DNA of 64,000 nt, taken from positions 3,040,961 to 3,104,960 of the forward strand of contig BCIA01000006.1 of NCBI GenBank assembly GCA_001599815.1, written 5' to 3'. This document shows, piece by piece, positions 20,887 through 31,531 of this stretch. The notes under the pieces were generated by a model. It saw only the letters and a program-made list of their open reading frames with translations. It was not told where the DNA came from and made no database searches. The first letter of the stretch is position 1. Each line of letters opens with the position of its first letter. The translations under genes and the position numbers were made by a program. This DNA comes from Furcasterigmium furcatum. Lineage: Eukaryota; Ascomycota; Sordariomycetes; Glomerellales; Plectosphaerellaceae.

Positions 20887-22446
20887 ATGGCCGAAGAGGC
20901 GTCAATGTTCCAGGCCGGAGACCTGAGTACCAAGTACGATGCATCAAGCGGCCATGATCTCCCCATCAAAGAGCTCCCGCTTCCAAAGTGGTTCAGATGG
21001 GGCACTGCTACCGCCGCGTATCAGGTCGAGGGCGCTGCCGACGTCGATGGCAAAGGCCCGTCCATCTGGGACGAGTACACCCATCGAATCCCCTCGAGGA
21101 CGAACAACCAGAACGGCGATCGTGCCTGCGACCACTACAACCGTGTGGCTGAGGATGTCGCGCTCATGAGCTCTTTCGGTGTCGACGTCTACCGGTTCTC
21201 CCTATCGTGGTCTCGCATCATCCCTCTGGGCGGTCGTAACGACCCCGTCAACGAGAAGGGGATTGAGTTCTACAACGACCTGATCAACCAGCTCCTCGCC
21301 TGCGGTATCCAGCCCTCCGTCACGCTATACCACTGGGATGCCCCTCAAGCTCTGTACGACCGATACAAGGCGTTCCTGGACACCGAGCAGTTCAGAGCCG
21401 ACTACCTGCGGTACGCCCGACTCTGCTTCGAACGTTTCGGAGACCGTGTCAAGGAGTGGGTAACATTCAATGAACCCTACATCATCTCCATCTTCGGCCA
21501 TCTCAACGGCACCCTGGCTCCCGGTCATCGCGCCCAAGACGGTTTCGACACCAAGAGGGAGCCGTGGCGCGTCGGCCACACCCTGATCCTCTCTCATGCA
21601 TCTGCCGTCCAGCTCTACACCAAAGACTTCCAGAAAACACAGGGTGGCAGGATCTCCATCGTTCTGAACGGCCACTTCTACGAGCCCTTCTCGGACGGCC
21701 AGGAAGACAAGGACGCGGCGCAAAAGAGGCTCGAGTTCTTCATTGGCTGGTTCGGAGACCCGATCTTCCTGGGAACCGACTATCCCGCCTCGCTCAAGGC
21801 GTACCTCGGCGACAGGCTGCCAGCATTCACTGCCGAGGAGCACGCTTTGCTGCGCGAGACATCGGGCTCGAATGCTTTTTACGGGATGAATCACTACTCC
21901 ACCAAGTACGCCCGCGCCCTGAGCGGCACTCCGGCCGAGGATGACTGGACGGGAAACATCGAGGAGGGACCTGTCGATCACAAGGGCGTCGAGATCGGAC
22001 CGGTCTCGCAGATGCAGTGGCTGCGAATCGCGCCCGAGGGATTCAGGAAGCTCATGCGGTGGGTGTGGGAGAGGTACCACCTCCCGATCATCGTCACGGA
22101 GAACGGATGCCCCTGTCCCGAGGACGGCGTCGAGGCTGCCGTGGACGACACGTTCCGCCAGAGGTACCTCGGGCTGTACCTGGATGCCATCTCGCGCAGC
22201 GTCTATGAGGACGGTGTCAAGGTCGAGGGGTACTATGTCTGGACGCTCATGGATAATTTCGGTAAGACGGCCCTGCGCGGAAGTATGTGGGATGTTCTCG
22301 CTGACGAAGTGTTCGCAGAGTGGTCGGCCGGGTTTGACCCCAAGTTCGGCATCGTCCACGTCGACTTTGATAGTGGGAGTCTAAAGAGAACACCGAAGAA
22401 CTCGGCGATGTACCTCAGGGACACATTCAAGCAGAGGAGGTCATGA
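20887..22446 (+). CDS. GH1 beta-glucosidase (intracellular)
   Basis: A 500-residue retaining beta-glycosidase after splicing. There is no signal peptide, so it probably hydrolyses imported cello-oligosaccharides or aryl glucosides in the cytosol. GH1 signatures: FRWGTATAAYQVEGA, the acid/base in TFNEPY (Glu196) and the nucleophile in VTENGC (Glu405), plus YHWDAPQAL and GMNHYSTKYA. Intron 22262-22318 (GTAAGA donor, CTGACG branch, GCAG acceptor) must be removed to restore the family motif MDNFEWSAGFDPKFG. Because it is 57 bp and stop-free, conceptual translation reads straight through it and inserts 19 extra residues. It sits tail-to-tail with the Zn2Cys6 regulator, 92 bp away, in what looks like a saccharide-use block. 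Confidence 0.93.
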   Translation: MAEEASMFQAGDLSTKYDASSGHDLPIKELPLPKWFRWGTATAAYQVEGAADVDGKGPSIWDEYTHRIPSRTNNQNGDRACDHYNRVAEDVALMSSFGVDVYRFSLSWSRIIPLGGRNDPVNEKGIEFYNDLINQLLACGIQPSVTLYHWDAPQALYDRYKAFLDTEQFRADYLRYARLCFERFGDRVKEWVTFNEPYIISIFGHLNGTLAPGHRAQDGFDTKREPWRVGHTLILSHASAVQLYTKDFQKTQGGRISIVLNGHFYEPFSDGQEDKDAAQKRLEFFIGWFGDPIFLGTDYPASLKAYLGDRLPAFTAEEHALLRETSGSNAFYGMNHYSTKYARALSGTPAEDDWTGNIEEGPVDHKGVEIGPVSQMQWLRIAPEGFRKLMRWVWERYHLPIIVTENGCPCPEDGVEAAVDDTFRQRYLGLYLDAISRSVYEDGVKVEGYYVWTLMDNFGKTALRGSMWDVLADEVFAEWSAGFDPKFGIVHVDFDSGSLKRTPKNSAMYLRDTFKQRRS

Positions 22447-22538
22447 TCGCCTTGTCGAGTCGAAGGCTGGTACGTTTGGCTGGGACTCAGGATTCATCGC
22501 AACTGCTGGACTTTTCTTCGGCATCCAATATCGCATCT

Positions 22539-24289
22539 TCAAATATCCAATAGCTGCCGCAGATGATCAAACGCTCTCGAGGACCCGTGACCTTGTGCCC
22601 AGACCGCATCCCTGTCCCCGATATCATGCGTAAAGCCCAGAAGGAACCGCAGCATCCACGCGTCGAGGCGGAACGAGTCGTCCTTGCTCCGCAGGCAGGC
22701 GGTGTGAAAGCGCTGCAGGCGGCTGATGGACATGTGGTTCATGGGCCAGTACTCGTTCATGGACGAGATGATCTCAAAGTTGCGCTCCAGCCGCGTCTTC
22801 GCCGCGAGGATCTCGCCGTCGTCGACCTCGAAGAGGAGCGTGTGGATCTGCACGGTCGAGGCGAGGCAGAGAATGTGGCCCGCGAGGGGGTACATGACGA
22901 CGGTCTCGGGGCGATGTCTCGCGCGGTACATGAGGTCGCAGAGGTTCGTGGCGTGCTGCTTGCACTTTTGGGCGGAGACCCGCGCCGTGCTGGTCGAGAA
23001 GGGCTCCTGGTCTTCGTCTTGGACTGATTGGAGAGACTGGTAGAAGAGAAGCTGGCCTGCGTGGTTGTAGTTGATGTGCAGCGTGAGGAACATAGGGCCC
23101 AGGCCTTCATCGACCCAGTAGGTGAGGTTGTCATCGGAATATTGCAGCTCTGAAGATAGTTGGACAGCCCAGTCCTCAAGGGCATGGGCGATCTTGTGGC
23201 CCGTTTCTATCGCTTCTGTTGTCTGAACCTGCTCCGCTACGAGGCGAGTGTTGAGGAGGATTATTTCGTAGAGCAGCATGTTCAGCCGAATCATCTGGGC
23301 CACCAGGGAGTCGGACCTGTCGTGGTCAGAAGGAGACGCTACCAGCGGGCCGTAGTCTCCGTCTTCGAGATGTGCCTGTGCTATAGGGACGTCGTACTCG
23401 AGGGCGGCAAAGTGTCGCTCGTCCATGGGTAAAGGCACGCTATCCCGTGGCTTCAGGATCCGGGGGAGAGACTGGGCTGCTGAGGTCCATGTCTCGGTCG
23501 TGATGAGGGACCACCAGACTTGTGGCATCATCAGTGCTCGGTTCACAAATATTCCGAGTAGCCCAACAACTTCAACTCACCTCTCCTATTGATTTCTTGC
23601 TCTAAAAGAGACTCCGTTGGAAGTGTCGGAAGATCTAGCAGCGTGGCCATGCGGAGGGCAATAGCAAGATAAACAGATTCGGAGTTGGTGTCCCCTTCGA
23701 CGGAGGCGTTCGCCGCGAGCAGCATGCATGCTTGAATGCTCTCCAGCGACGTGTCTTCCAGGTCCAGCAGTCTCTTGGTCTCGTCCCGGTAGGGCCGGCC
23801 TCGATCCCAAGGCGTGATGGCAGCGAAGACGGGGTGCGTCGAGTACCGTGCCGACAGGCTCGCGATACCGAAGAAGAGGATTTTGGGGATAGAGCTGTCC
23901 CTCACGCGGGCGATGAATGTAGGCCTGTGAAAGAGGTTGTGGAAGGCGATGTGAGCATAGCGGAAATAGAGCTCGACCAGCTCTTCACACAGAGCCGCGT
24001 CGGGGACGAGGACAGACGAGACGTGACGAGGCCGGCCTTCCTCGGCGCAGCCGGCATCAAGAGACTCGTAGGGTCGCCGTGACTGGTCCTCTGCCTCCTC
24101 GACGACAGGGGCTGGCGGCACAAGACATTCGATGCCTCTTTTGATGCAGAACTTGCAGCTCACGCCCGGCCGCGATCGGTCGCATTTCTTTCGCCGGTCC
24201 CTGGATCATGTTAGTTTGTGATCAGGCCGCCATATCCTGACAATTACCAGTACATACCGACAAGTTGTGCATGCTGATAACGGCCTCAT
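22539..24289 (-). CDS. Zn2Cys6 transcription factor of the glycoside-use block
   Basis: Predicted 543-residue regulator with exons 24289-24258, 24200-23581 and 23518-22539. The first intron (GTATGT/CAG) splits the zinc cluster. Joined, the six Cys are at residues 7, 10, 17, 26, 29 and 36, so the DNA-binding domain is almost N-terminal (MRPLSACTTC, RDRRKKCDRS). The third spacing, x8, is longer than the usual 5-6 but allowed. The middle-homology region contains LVELYFRYAHIAFHNLFHRP, GIASLSARYS and, across intron 23580-23519, RRVWWSL, typical of PF04082 proteins. Its position between GH1 and GH43 genes suggests local regulation; this is inference. Confidence 0.87.
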
Positions 24290-24600
24290 TGGGATCAGGG
24301 AGTCCTCGGCATCCTCAGCGTCCCCCGCGGTGAGACAGCTGGGGGTGAGGAGATGGGGAGAAGACGTGAAGTGTGCCCACTTCCCCAGACAAGGAAGCAG
24401 AACTAATAAATACCAAAGCAGCTAGTCGTACTAAGAAGTCAGAGGGGTGCATCCGTAAAGTTCGATCCCCCGGGGCTCTATTCCTCGGGGCCTGAAGAAT
24501 GACTAGCAGATAGGAATACTTGGTGCAACAGTTCACGACACAATCACCAGATGGAAGGCTAGAGAAAGAACAGTTGTAATTCTCCTTGTACCCTGCAATT
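24290..24600. other. Short promoter region of the Zn2Cys6 gene
   Basis: About 0.3 kb between the GH43 stop and the regulator start, both on the minus strand. No recognisable element is seen. Confidence 0.4.
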
Positions 24601-26175
24601 CTAGAGCCGGACCTCGTCAAAATGAACCCCGATATTCTCAGACTCGCCCTGTCCCACCGCAAATACCCCGATGATAGGGCCGATGAAGTCTCGCCCACTC
24701 AGTTGGAGCGTATCGACCACGCCCATCTTGACCCAATCCTTGCCATCGCCAACACGATACTGGAATCTCCACTCAGAGTGCGTGTAAGCAATGGAGAAGT
24801 GCACGCGATTTGTCGCAGCAAGGGGGATTCTTGCATCCGCGGAATATCCACTGGCGCTGTTCCGCGCCTCAAAGTATACCTGCGACTCGGCAAAGTCGAA
24901 TCCCACCGCGGCGAAGCGGTGCTCGTCTTTGTACAGGCAGATACCAGCCTTGAGAGATCCTCGAGCATCGGATGGCGTGCGTAGTGCCACGGAGGAGCTC
25001 CCCTCCAGGTCAGTCTGGCGGCGTCCTGTGAAGCTCGGCGAATCCTTGTGGCTCGAGAGGTCTGCCGCGCTCGCGTGAATTACAACTCCGTTGTCGGAAA
25101 AGTTGTATTTGGACACATCTGCGTCTCTCAAGAACACAAAGCCGCCGTCCTCGCATGTGGTTATCCCCAGATCACAGGATTCTGGCGCTTGTATCGTTGG
25201 CCACTCGTCCACCGGCCAGTCGACCCTGGCCAGGAACGTTTCTCGGCCGAGAGGGTACGTGTTGCCCATGCGGCGAACTCCATGAAGAACACTCCACCAG
25301 ACACCCCTTGTATCTTGAAAGAAATCCCCGTGTCCGATGTGGTGGAGGAAATTGGTGGTTCCCGCCGCCGTCAGCAGTGGATTGCTCGGACAGGGGGTAA
25401 AAGGCCCGTGAATGCTGTGGCTGCGGGCGATGGAAATCATGTGGTCTTCGAAAGTGCCCCCCTCCGCTACCAGGAGGTAGTAGTAGCCGTCTTTCTTGTA
25501 CACATGAGGTCCTTCGGAGAACCGGCGGTCCCATCCCTCCCAGAGGGGCGTGGCAGTCGTCAGGGGCTGGGCGGCCTCGATGTCGATTTCGAACTGCCAG
25601 ATTCCGCCGCGAGGATGTGCGCAGATTTGGACGTAAGTCTTGCCATCATCATCGAAGAAGAGTGAAGGGTCGATGCCGTCGAATTCAAAGTAGAGAGGGT
25701 CGCTCCACTCGTTAGACAAGATGTCTGCCGTGTGAATGATGAAGTTTTGTCTGGAAGAGTCTGTCCGTCCCTTGCTGAAGACGACGTTGGTACAGATGAT
25801 GTACGTGATTCCCGCATGATGCCGGATCGTGGGTGCCCATAGGCCCCCGGTGGCGATGGTTCCAGAGGTCGTGCTGGGAAGCTCGGTGTCGGAGTGTCTT
25901 AGCGAGAGCTGATCAGGTCGATGAATACCATGGCCTGTTGGTCGGAGTCAACGCGAGATTCGGAAAGATGTCTGAATCAGCATCTTACCAATGAGCGTCC
26001 AAAATCGAAGATCTCTGGAAGAGTATATGGGAAGTCCAGGATAGAGATGGAAGCTTGATGTCACCAAGTAGAAAACGCCATTGATGACACAGACCGAAGG
26101 GTCTGGACTGAACCCGGGGATCGTGGGTCGGTGTTGACGAGAGGAGCAGCCATTAAGGACTGGCGGAGTTCCCAT
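24601..26175 (-). CDS. GH43 beta-xylosidase / alpha-arabinofuranosidase
   Basis: Predicted 506-residue enzyme in two exons (26175-25989, 25934-24601; intron GTAAGA/CAG). The five-bladed propeller residues are visible: general base Asp in PGFSPDPSV, the pKa-modulating Asp in GIDPSLFFDDDG, and general acid Glu in FSEGPHVYKK. IHRPDQLSL and GGLWAPTIRHH are typical of the fungal beta-xylosidase branch. The C-terminal ~200 residues form the usual concanavalin-like beta-sandwich (GICLYKDEHRFAAVGFDFAE, FSIAYTHSEWRFQYRVG). There is no signal peptide, so I infer intracellular cleavage of imported xylo- or arabino-oligosaccharides. ATG 26175 is chosen; an upstream in-frame extension has no ATG. It is divergent to the MFS sugar transporter. 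Confidence 0.92.
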
Positions 26176-26815
26176 TACGGCGGATTTCAGTGTTTCGGTG
26201 CAAGGTGTCAAGTCTGATGGCTCCAGGGTACTTCATTAGTACTATACTGTGATCCAATATATACCTAGCTACTGCCGATACCAGGCTTGCCAGTCAGTAT
26301 CCTTCGGATGGCTGCAGCAGACTGTCGATTCGTATTCGCTAAAACCCGAGGATTGCACCCCCTTACTTCTAGGAGTAGCCCCTTTAACTCAGAAGCTCCA
26401 CCCAAAGCCGACGGGTTCTCCGACGGTGAAGACCACTTTAGCACTCAGGGGTTCCCGCACGTGTAACTAATGAAAATGGTGAGCTGACCAGGTTCTCCGA
26501 CAGCGTTCTCCGAAGGAGTTCGTTCCCCCGCAGTCTAAATATCCCCGGATTCTGGACCGCAATCCATCGAATCTGCCCACCACTGGGGAAATTCTTCGAC
26601 TTGACTTCCCGGCATTATTGAATGTTGGCCAGAGCCCTGGCGTTGAGCAGGGGTACCTCGGTCTCAAGAAGCGGAGGGGCGAGGCCATCCATCCATCGGA
26701 TGGGCATAAAAGCTCCCAGCATCCCGGGCCATGGAATGACAAAACCTCAGCAGCAGTGACTCGACATCTTGCGTCGGTCTTCCTTCAGTCAAGAGTCATC
26801 CACAAAGTCCTCAAG
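26176..26815. promoter_or_regulatory. Shared divergent promoter of GH43 and MFS sugar transporter
   Basis: About 640 bp. A TATATA at about 26258 serves the GH43 side (about 85 bp upstream of its ATG), and CATAAAAG at about 26705 serves the transporter (about 110 bp upstream). Two CCCCT stress-element-like strings (26359-26363, 26379-26383) lie 20 bp apart. Three TCGGAGAAC copies are described separately. A GCGGAG string near 26662 fits the CreA consensus. Confidence 0.5.
26414..26513 (-). repeat. Three copies of TCGGAGAAC, candidate Zn2Cys6 binding elements
   Basis: On the minus strand GTCGGAGAACC occurs at 26424-26414 and 26501-26491, and TCGGAGAAC at 26513-26505. All share a CGG triplet, the usual half-site of binuclear zinc factors, in the same orientation. 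They sit in the divergent GH43/transporter promoter, 1.5-2 kb from the regulator gene. Confidence 0.5.
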
Positions 26816-28660
26816 ATGCCCAAGCAGAACGACGTTGCCGCCATTGCCGAGGAGTCGGAGGTCAACAGGCTGCTGGCCTTGGACACGACACCATGGTACA
26901 AGAAACCCAACCTCCGAACCCTCTACCTTTGCCTCGTCCCGGCGGCCCTGGGCGTCGAGATGACCACTGGATACGATGGTTCGGTACTCAACGGGCTTCA
27001 GGCTGTTGCTTCTTGGCAAGAACGTTGGTCTTGTATCTCCCTCCCCATGCACCGCCACCGCTGACCACTTCGGCGCAGACTTTGGATACCCAGCTGGCGC
27101 CCTTCTGGGAGTCACGAGCGCCTCCTACAACCTTGGAGGCCTGATATCTCTGCCAATTGTGCCATACGTTATTGACAGGATTGGACGCAAGCACAGCATC
27201 ACCCTTGGCTCGATCGTCCTCATTATCGGCACCATCCTCCAGGCTTGCTCTGTCAACAGTAAGGCGTTTCCCATAACGACCCCTGTGGGTTCTTGTGCGG
27301 ATATCGGTCCATGAAGATTGACGTTATTGGTTTAGTCGGCATGTTCCTCGCCTCTCGCCTGCTTCTCGGCACCGGTATCCCCTTCGCCGTCTCTGGTGCC
27401 TCCCAGCTTCTCGCCGAGCTCACGTACCCCCGCGAGCGCGCCGTCATCACCGGTCTCTTCAATGTCTCATGGTTCGCCGGCGCCATCCTTGCGGCTGGCG
27501 TTACGCTCGGAACCTACAGCATTCCCAACAACTGGGCCTGGCGGATCCCCTCGGCTCTGCAGTGCGCCCCGTCGCTTCTCCAGCTCGTCTTCATCTGGTT
27601 CGTGCCCGAGTCGCCGCGTTGGCTGCTCTTCAAGGAGCGCAACGAGGAGGCCCTGGAAGTCTTGATCAAATACCACGGAGAGGGCGACCGCGAGTCTGCG
27701 TTTGTACACGCCGAGTACAAGGAGATTCACACGCAACTCAGGCAGGAGCTTGACAACTCCAATCGACGCTGGATTGAGCTCTTGCAGACGTCTGGAAATA
27801 GGAAGAGGGTTCTCATCGCCATGTGTGTCGGCGTCTTCTCCCAATGGTCTGGCAACGGCCTCGTCTCGTATTACCTGGCCCGAGTTCTCACCACAGTGGG
27901 TGTCGAAGACAAGCGCACGCAGAACATTGTCAACCTTTCGCTCTCGGTAAGCATAACCGCACGACACACGGCCCGGGCTCGAGCTAATTCCCATACAGTG
28001 CTGGAGCTTTGTCACTTCGGCTTCCTGTGCATTTCTGACCAACATACTGCGCCGCCGCGTTCAGTATCTCACCGCCTTCTTCTGCATGATCGCCGTCTTC
28101 GCCACAATCACCGGCCTCAGCGCCCACTACGCCCAGGCCGGCGGCCACGCGGCGGCCGTCGCCGTCGTGGCCATGATCTTCGTGTACAACGCGTCCTACA
28201 ACATCATGCAGCCGCTCACCTTCGTCTACGTCACGGAAGTCTTCCCCTTCGTCCACCGCGCCAAGGGAATCGCCATCCTCCAGTTCTTCACGCGTGGCAG
28301 CACGGCCTTCAACGCGTTCGTCAACCCCATCGGCCTCGACGCGCTTGCCTGGAAATTCTATCTGTTCTACTGCGTGAGTGATGTCCCTGAAGGATGATTG
28401 TGAGATCACTCCCTGACACATGGTACATGCAGGTGTGGCTCTGTGTTGAGACCACGATCATCTGGTTCCTGTACCCTGAGACCAAGGGCCCTACTCTGGA
28501 GGAGCTGGCGTACTGTAAGTGACCCCTGGCGGCGCTGCTTCGCGGCAGACTGTGCCGTTGCTGACGCGCTCTTGGCGCAGTGTTCGAGGAGAAGCCCAAG
28601 GACAACTACTTCCACGAAGACAAGGAGATGGCCAAGCCGGAGGCCAAACAGGTGGCTTGA
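26816..28660 (+). CDS. MFS sugar transporter (SP family, lactose/xylose permease-like)
   Basis: Predicted 511-residue 12-TM hexose/oligosaccharide proton symporter in six exons: 26816-27023, 27079-27258, 27336-27946, 27999-28373, 28433-28514 and 28581-28660. All five introns have GT/AG ends. Family motifs: GYDGSVLNGLQAVASWQEH, DRIGRKHSI (the G-R-[KR] loop 2-3 signature), ELTYPRERAVITGLFN, PESPRWLL, the second-half TEVFPFVHRAKG, and PETKGPTLEEL at the end of TM12. It is divergent to GH43, so the natural reading is import of the oligosaccharide cleaved by the neighbouring intracellular GH43 and GH1. Fungal SP transporters of this NGLQ type often carry lactose, cellobiose or xylose; the substrate is unproven. 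Confidence 0.9.
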
Positions 28661-29243
28661 GTGCACATGTGTGCAGGGGGAATTGATTGAATTCGTGGAA
28701 CTCTTTGTGCTAGTGATCAGAGTACTCGTGCTATTTTAGTACCAGGTTGTACCATGTACATTTAATTCAATGGTAGATAAAGAGATTTATCTATATCAAT
28801 CTATATAGTGTTTCTCAAGGCATATGTAATATCAACGTCGAACAGCCAAGTCTGCAACATCCATATCTACTCGATATCTGCACCATTGAGCTTTCAACCA
28901 CGGCGAGTACCCATGTGGAAGTTTTCAGTTAGAATCGGCACAATTCACGAGCATGATCTCTGCGTCAGCGGCGAGCTCCTACTCAAGGCACTGTGCAGTG
29001 GTGTGTCCGGATACTATTGACTCGCAGCCTGGATCGGTGCCTCTCGGTATTAATTGTCCAGTCACCTAGGTCCAATGTCTCCTACTACTTTCTACTAAAT
29101 TGAGAATTCGTTCCCTATTTTCTGGACTTTCGTAGGTGTTGCTTTTGGCATCACAAGAGTCGATTCTCTTCATTTCTCCTTTACTTGCCTCGGAGACTAC
29201 AGGGAGTAGTACCGGTCCTCCTCACCGTCCATGTACCCCTGGA
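28661..29243. other. AT-richer intergenic region between convergent genes
   Basis: About 0.6 kb, clearly more AT-rich than its surroundings around 28740-28810. It holds the 3' ends of the transporter and the LysM gene. No gene is seen. Confidence 0.5.
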
Positions 29244-30855
29244 CTAACACCTCCCTTCAACCACCACGGCGCTACACACAGGGAGCATCGGTCAGTCTTC
29301 TTCATCAAGCGGACGGGCGGCGAATTAGGCTTACCTGAACCACCAGCCTTCGTGAGTTCCCGTCCCCCCAGAGTCGCAGCGATCGACCGGCAGCCGCATG
29401 ATCTCGTTGCACTTTGCCACGGAGAGCGACGCCCCCGCGCCAAAGTCGTTCCTTGCCTGGAACTGGATCTTGTTGTTTCCCATCGGCGCGTTGTAGCACC
29501 CCGTCTTCCTCTGGGCCGTCGCGAACCCGCCGCTGCCGTCGGTGCTCGAGTCGCCGTTGCACCAGTTGCCCACCGCCGTCAGCGCCGCCGGCTTGTTCCC
29601 GCCCCAGAGCTTGCCGCCGCCCGCGCCGCAGCTCATCTGCGTCTGCGGCTGGAACCCGATGGTGCGCACGCACACGTTGGCGTTGGCCCAGAGGCCTGAG
29701 CAGGTGACCCCGACGGACGTGTGCCACTGCGAGATGCGGTTTGCGCGGATCCCGTGCCGCGCGCCGATGCTGGCGCAGCTGTCGCCGTCGCGGACGAAGT
29801 AGAACCTGTCGCAGTTGCTGACCATGCCCGGCTGTGTGGGTGTCGGCGTTGAGATGCCGTTGCCCGGGGTCGTGGTGGTCGTCCTGGTGCTGGTTGTGGT
29901 GGTGGGCGGCGTGAAGCCGATGATGCGGACGCAGACGTGGACATTGGCCCAGAGGCCGGAGCACGCGGTTCCTCCGGTGGTGGGATTCCAGGTCTGGAAC
30001 TGCTGCTGCGAGATGCCGTGGGCCGTGGCGATACCGGCGCAGCTGTCGTTCTCTTTGACGAAGTAGAATCTGTCGCAGTTGCTGACCATCCCGGGCTGGG
30101 TTGGCTGTGGTGTCTGGATCCCGTTGCCTGGTGTTGTCGTCGTCGTGGGTCCTGTGGTGGTTACTGTCGGTGGCTGGAAGCCGATGACACGGACACACAT
30201 GTAAGTGTCGGCCCAGATGCTGCTACAGGTTGAGCCGACGGCCGGGTTCCATTGGATCAGCAGCTGCTGGGTGACGCCGTGCTGGATGGCAATGCCGGCG
30301 CACGAGTCGTCTCTCTGCACAAAGTAGAACCTATCGCAGTTCCCGACCATGCCGGGCTGAATGGGCTGAGGCGTCTCGATCTCGTTGCCAGGGGTCGTGG
30401 TAGTCGTGGTAGTCGTCATGGTGGTTGGGCTCCTAGTGGACGTCGACGTGGTCGTTGTCGTGGTCCGGGTCGTCGTCGGTGGCCCTGGGGTAGTAGTGGT
30501 GGTGACCGGCGGAGGGTTGGGCTCATTGTACGCCTCAACGCAGTAACTGCGTCCGGCGGTGAGACCTCCACAGGTCGGCGAGAGAGACGGATTCTGTCAT
30601 GAAGGTCAGTTCGTGGTCTATGACGAATCCTGGCACGCCACTCACCCATCGGACAAACTGGGCCATGGTGATCATGTTCCAGTCAAGGATCTCTTCGCAC
30701 GTCTCCGTCCCGTCATAGTCGAGCCACCAGGTGCAGTGAGGGGACGTGTTGGGATCATGGGGGAGCTGCGGCGTGTCATCTCGGAACAGACGAGCAGAGC
30801 CGAGGCCAACAAGACCCAGCATGAGCAGCAGCAAGCGCTGGAGAAGGGAAGCCAT
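29244..30855 (-). CDS. Secreted four-LysM chitin-binding protein
   Basis: Predicted 498-residue secreted lectin that should bind chitin oligomers. The signal peptide is MASLLQRLLLLMLGLVGLGS. LysM 1 is N-terminal and split by intron 30645-30594 (ETCEEILDWNMITMAQFVRW joined to NPSLSPTCGG). LysM 2-4 are near-identical blocks starting NCDRFYFV and ending CVR(V/I/T)IGF, joined by Thr-rich, probably O-glycosylated linkers. The C-terminal ~105 residues form a separate Cys-containing domain (GNWCNGDSSTDGSGG, AKCNEIMRLPVDRCDSGG). A last intron (29334-29272; GTAAGC, GACTGAC, TAG) would replace WWFR-stop at 29331 by WWFSAVVVEGRC, giving that domain a sixth Cys. The neighbouring GH18 chitinase matches known LysM/subgroup-C chitinase pairs. 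Confidence 0.88.
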
Positions 30856-31531
30856 GACGGGGATCAGTAAGACAGAGGGGGCGGATGGTCGGAGGACTCG
30901 GGGACGTGAGGCCTCTGAAATGCACATGTCACAGCTCTCGTGTCTTCAGTTTGCTTTTATATGGCGAACCAGCCAAAATTCTGCATTTTCAGATACCTAG
31001 TGTCTCTCCTGTATTGTCATGGTCACTCCAAGAGTCCGAAATACGACAGAGCCCAAAATTTCCTATTCGAGACTGGGATGCCGATACGCATATGGAGCCG
31101 AGGCCGTCAGCGGCCTGGACCTGGTCCGGAAGCCCGGAGCTGTTGACCACCATGACAGTCAACCCTGTTCAATAGTTAACAAGCCTGCATCCAATACATA
31201 AAGAACTGGTAGGGTGGTTCCACCAGGCAATAGAGATATCGATGCACAATCAAGCAGGTCTTACTAAGTCCCAAGGGTCAGTCTGACCCCATGACATCTC
31301 GGGTACCTACCTTGATCCTGGCTCCGTGGGGGCTAGCCACGTAAATGCAGGGACAGACAGACAGACGTTCGTTCAAAGGCAGGCGAGGGTGGCAACAGTC
31401 GCCTTTGCATAGGCTACTATCGATAAACGCGAGGATTGCTACGTACTGATCTACCACCCCCCGAACCTGTTACCCCTGTCTGCGCCCCTGCGAACCACTG
31501 CACCCTACACTAACATGCTGCATGCGTCAAC
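30856..31531. other. Promoter region of the LysM gene
   Basis: About 0.7 kb. The minus strand has TATAAAAG at 30961-30954, about 100 bp upstream of the LysM start. The rest holds the 3' end of the next gene and nothing else that I recognise. Confidence 0.5.
30954..30961 (-). promoter_or_regulatory. TATA box of the LysM gene
   Basis: A perfect TATAAAAG on the minus strand about 100 bp before the LysM protein start codon. Confidence 0.6.

Noticed and set aside
21325..22359. 344-codon open frame on the minus strand
   Set aside because: Antisense shadow of the GH1 gene, whose catalytic motifs are all on the plus strand.
29305..30198. His/Arg/Gln-rich 297-codon frame on the minus strand
   Set aside because: Out-of-frame reading of the repetitive LysM coding region; the in-frame reading has the signal peptide, LysM domains and linkers.
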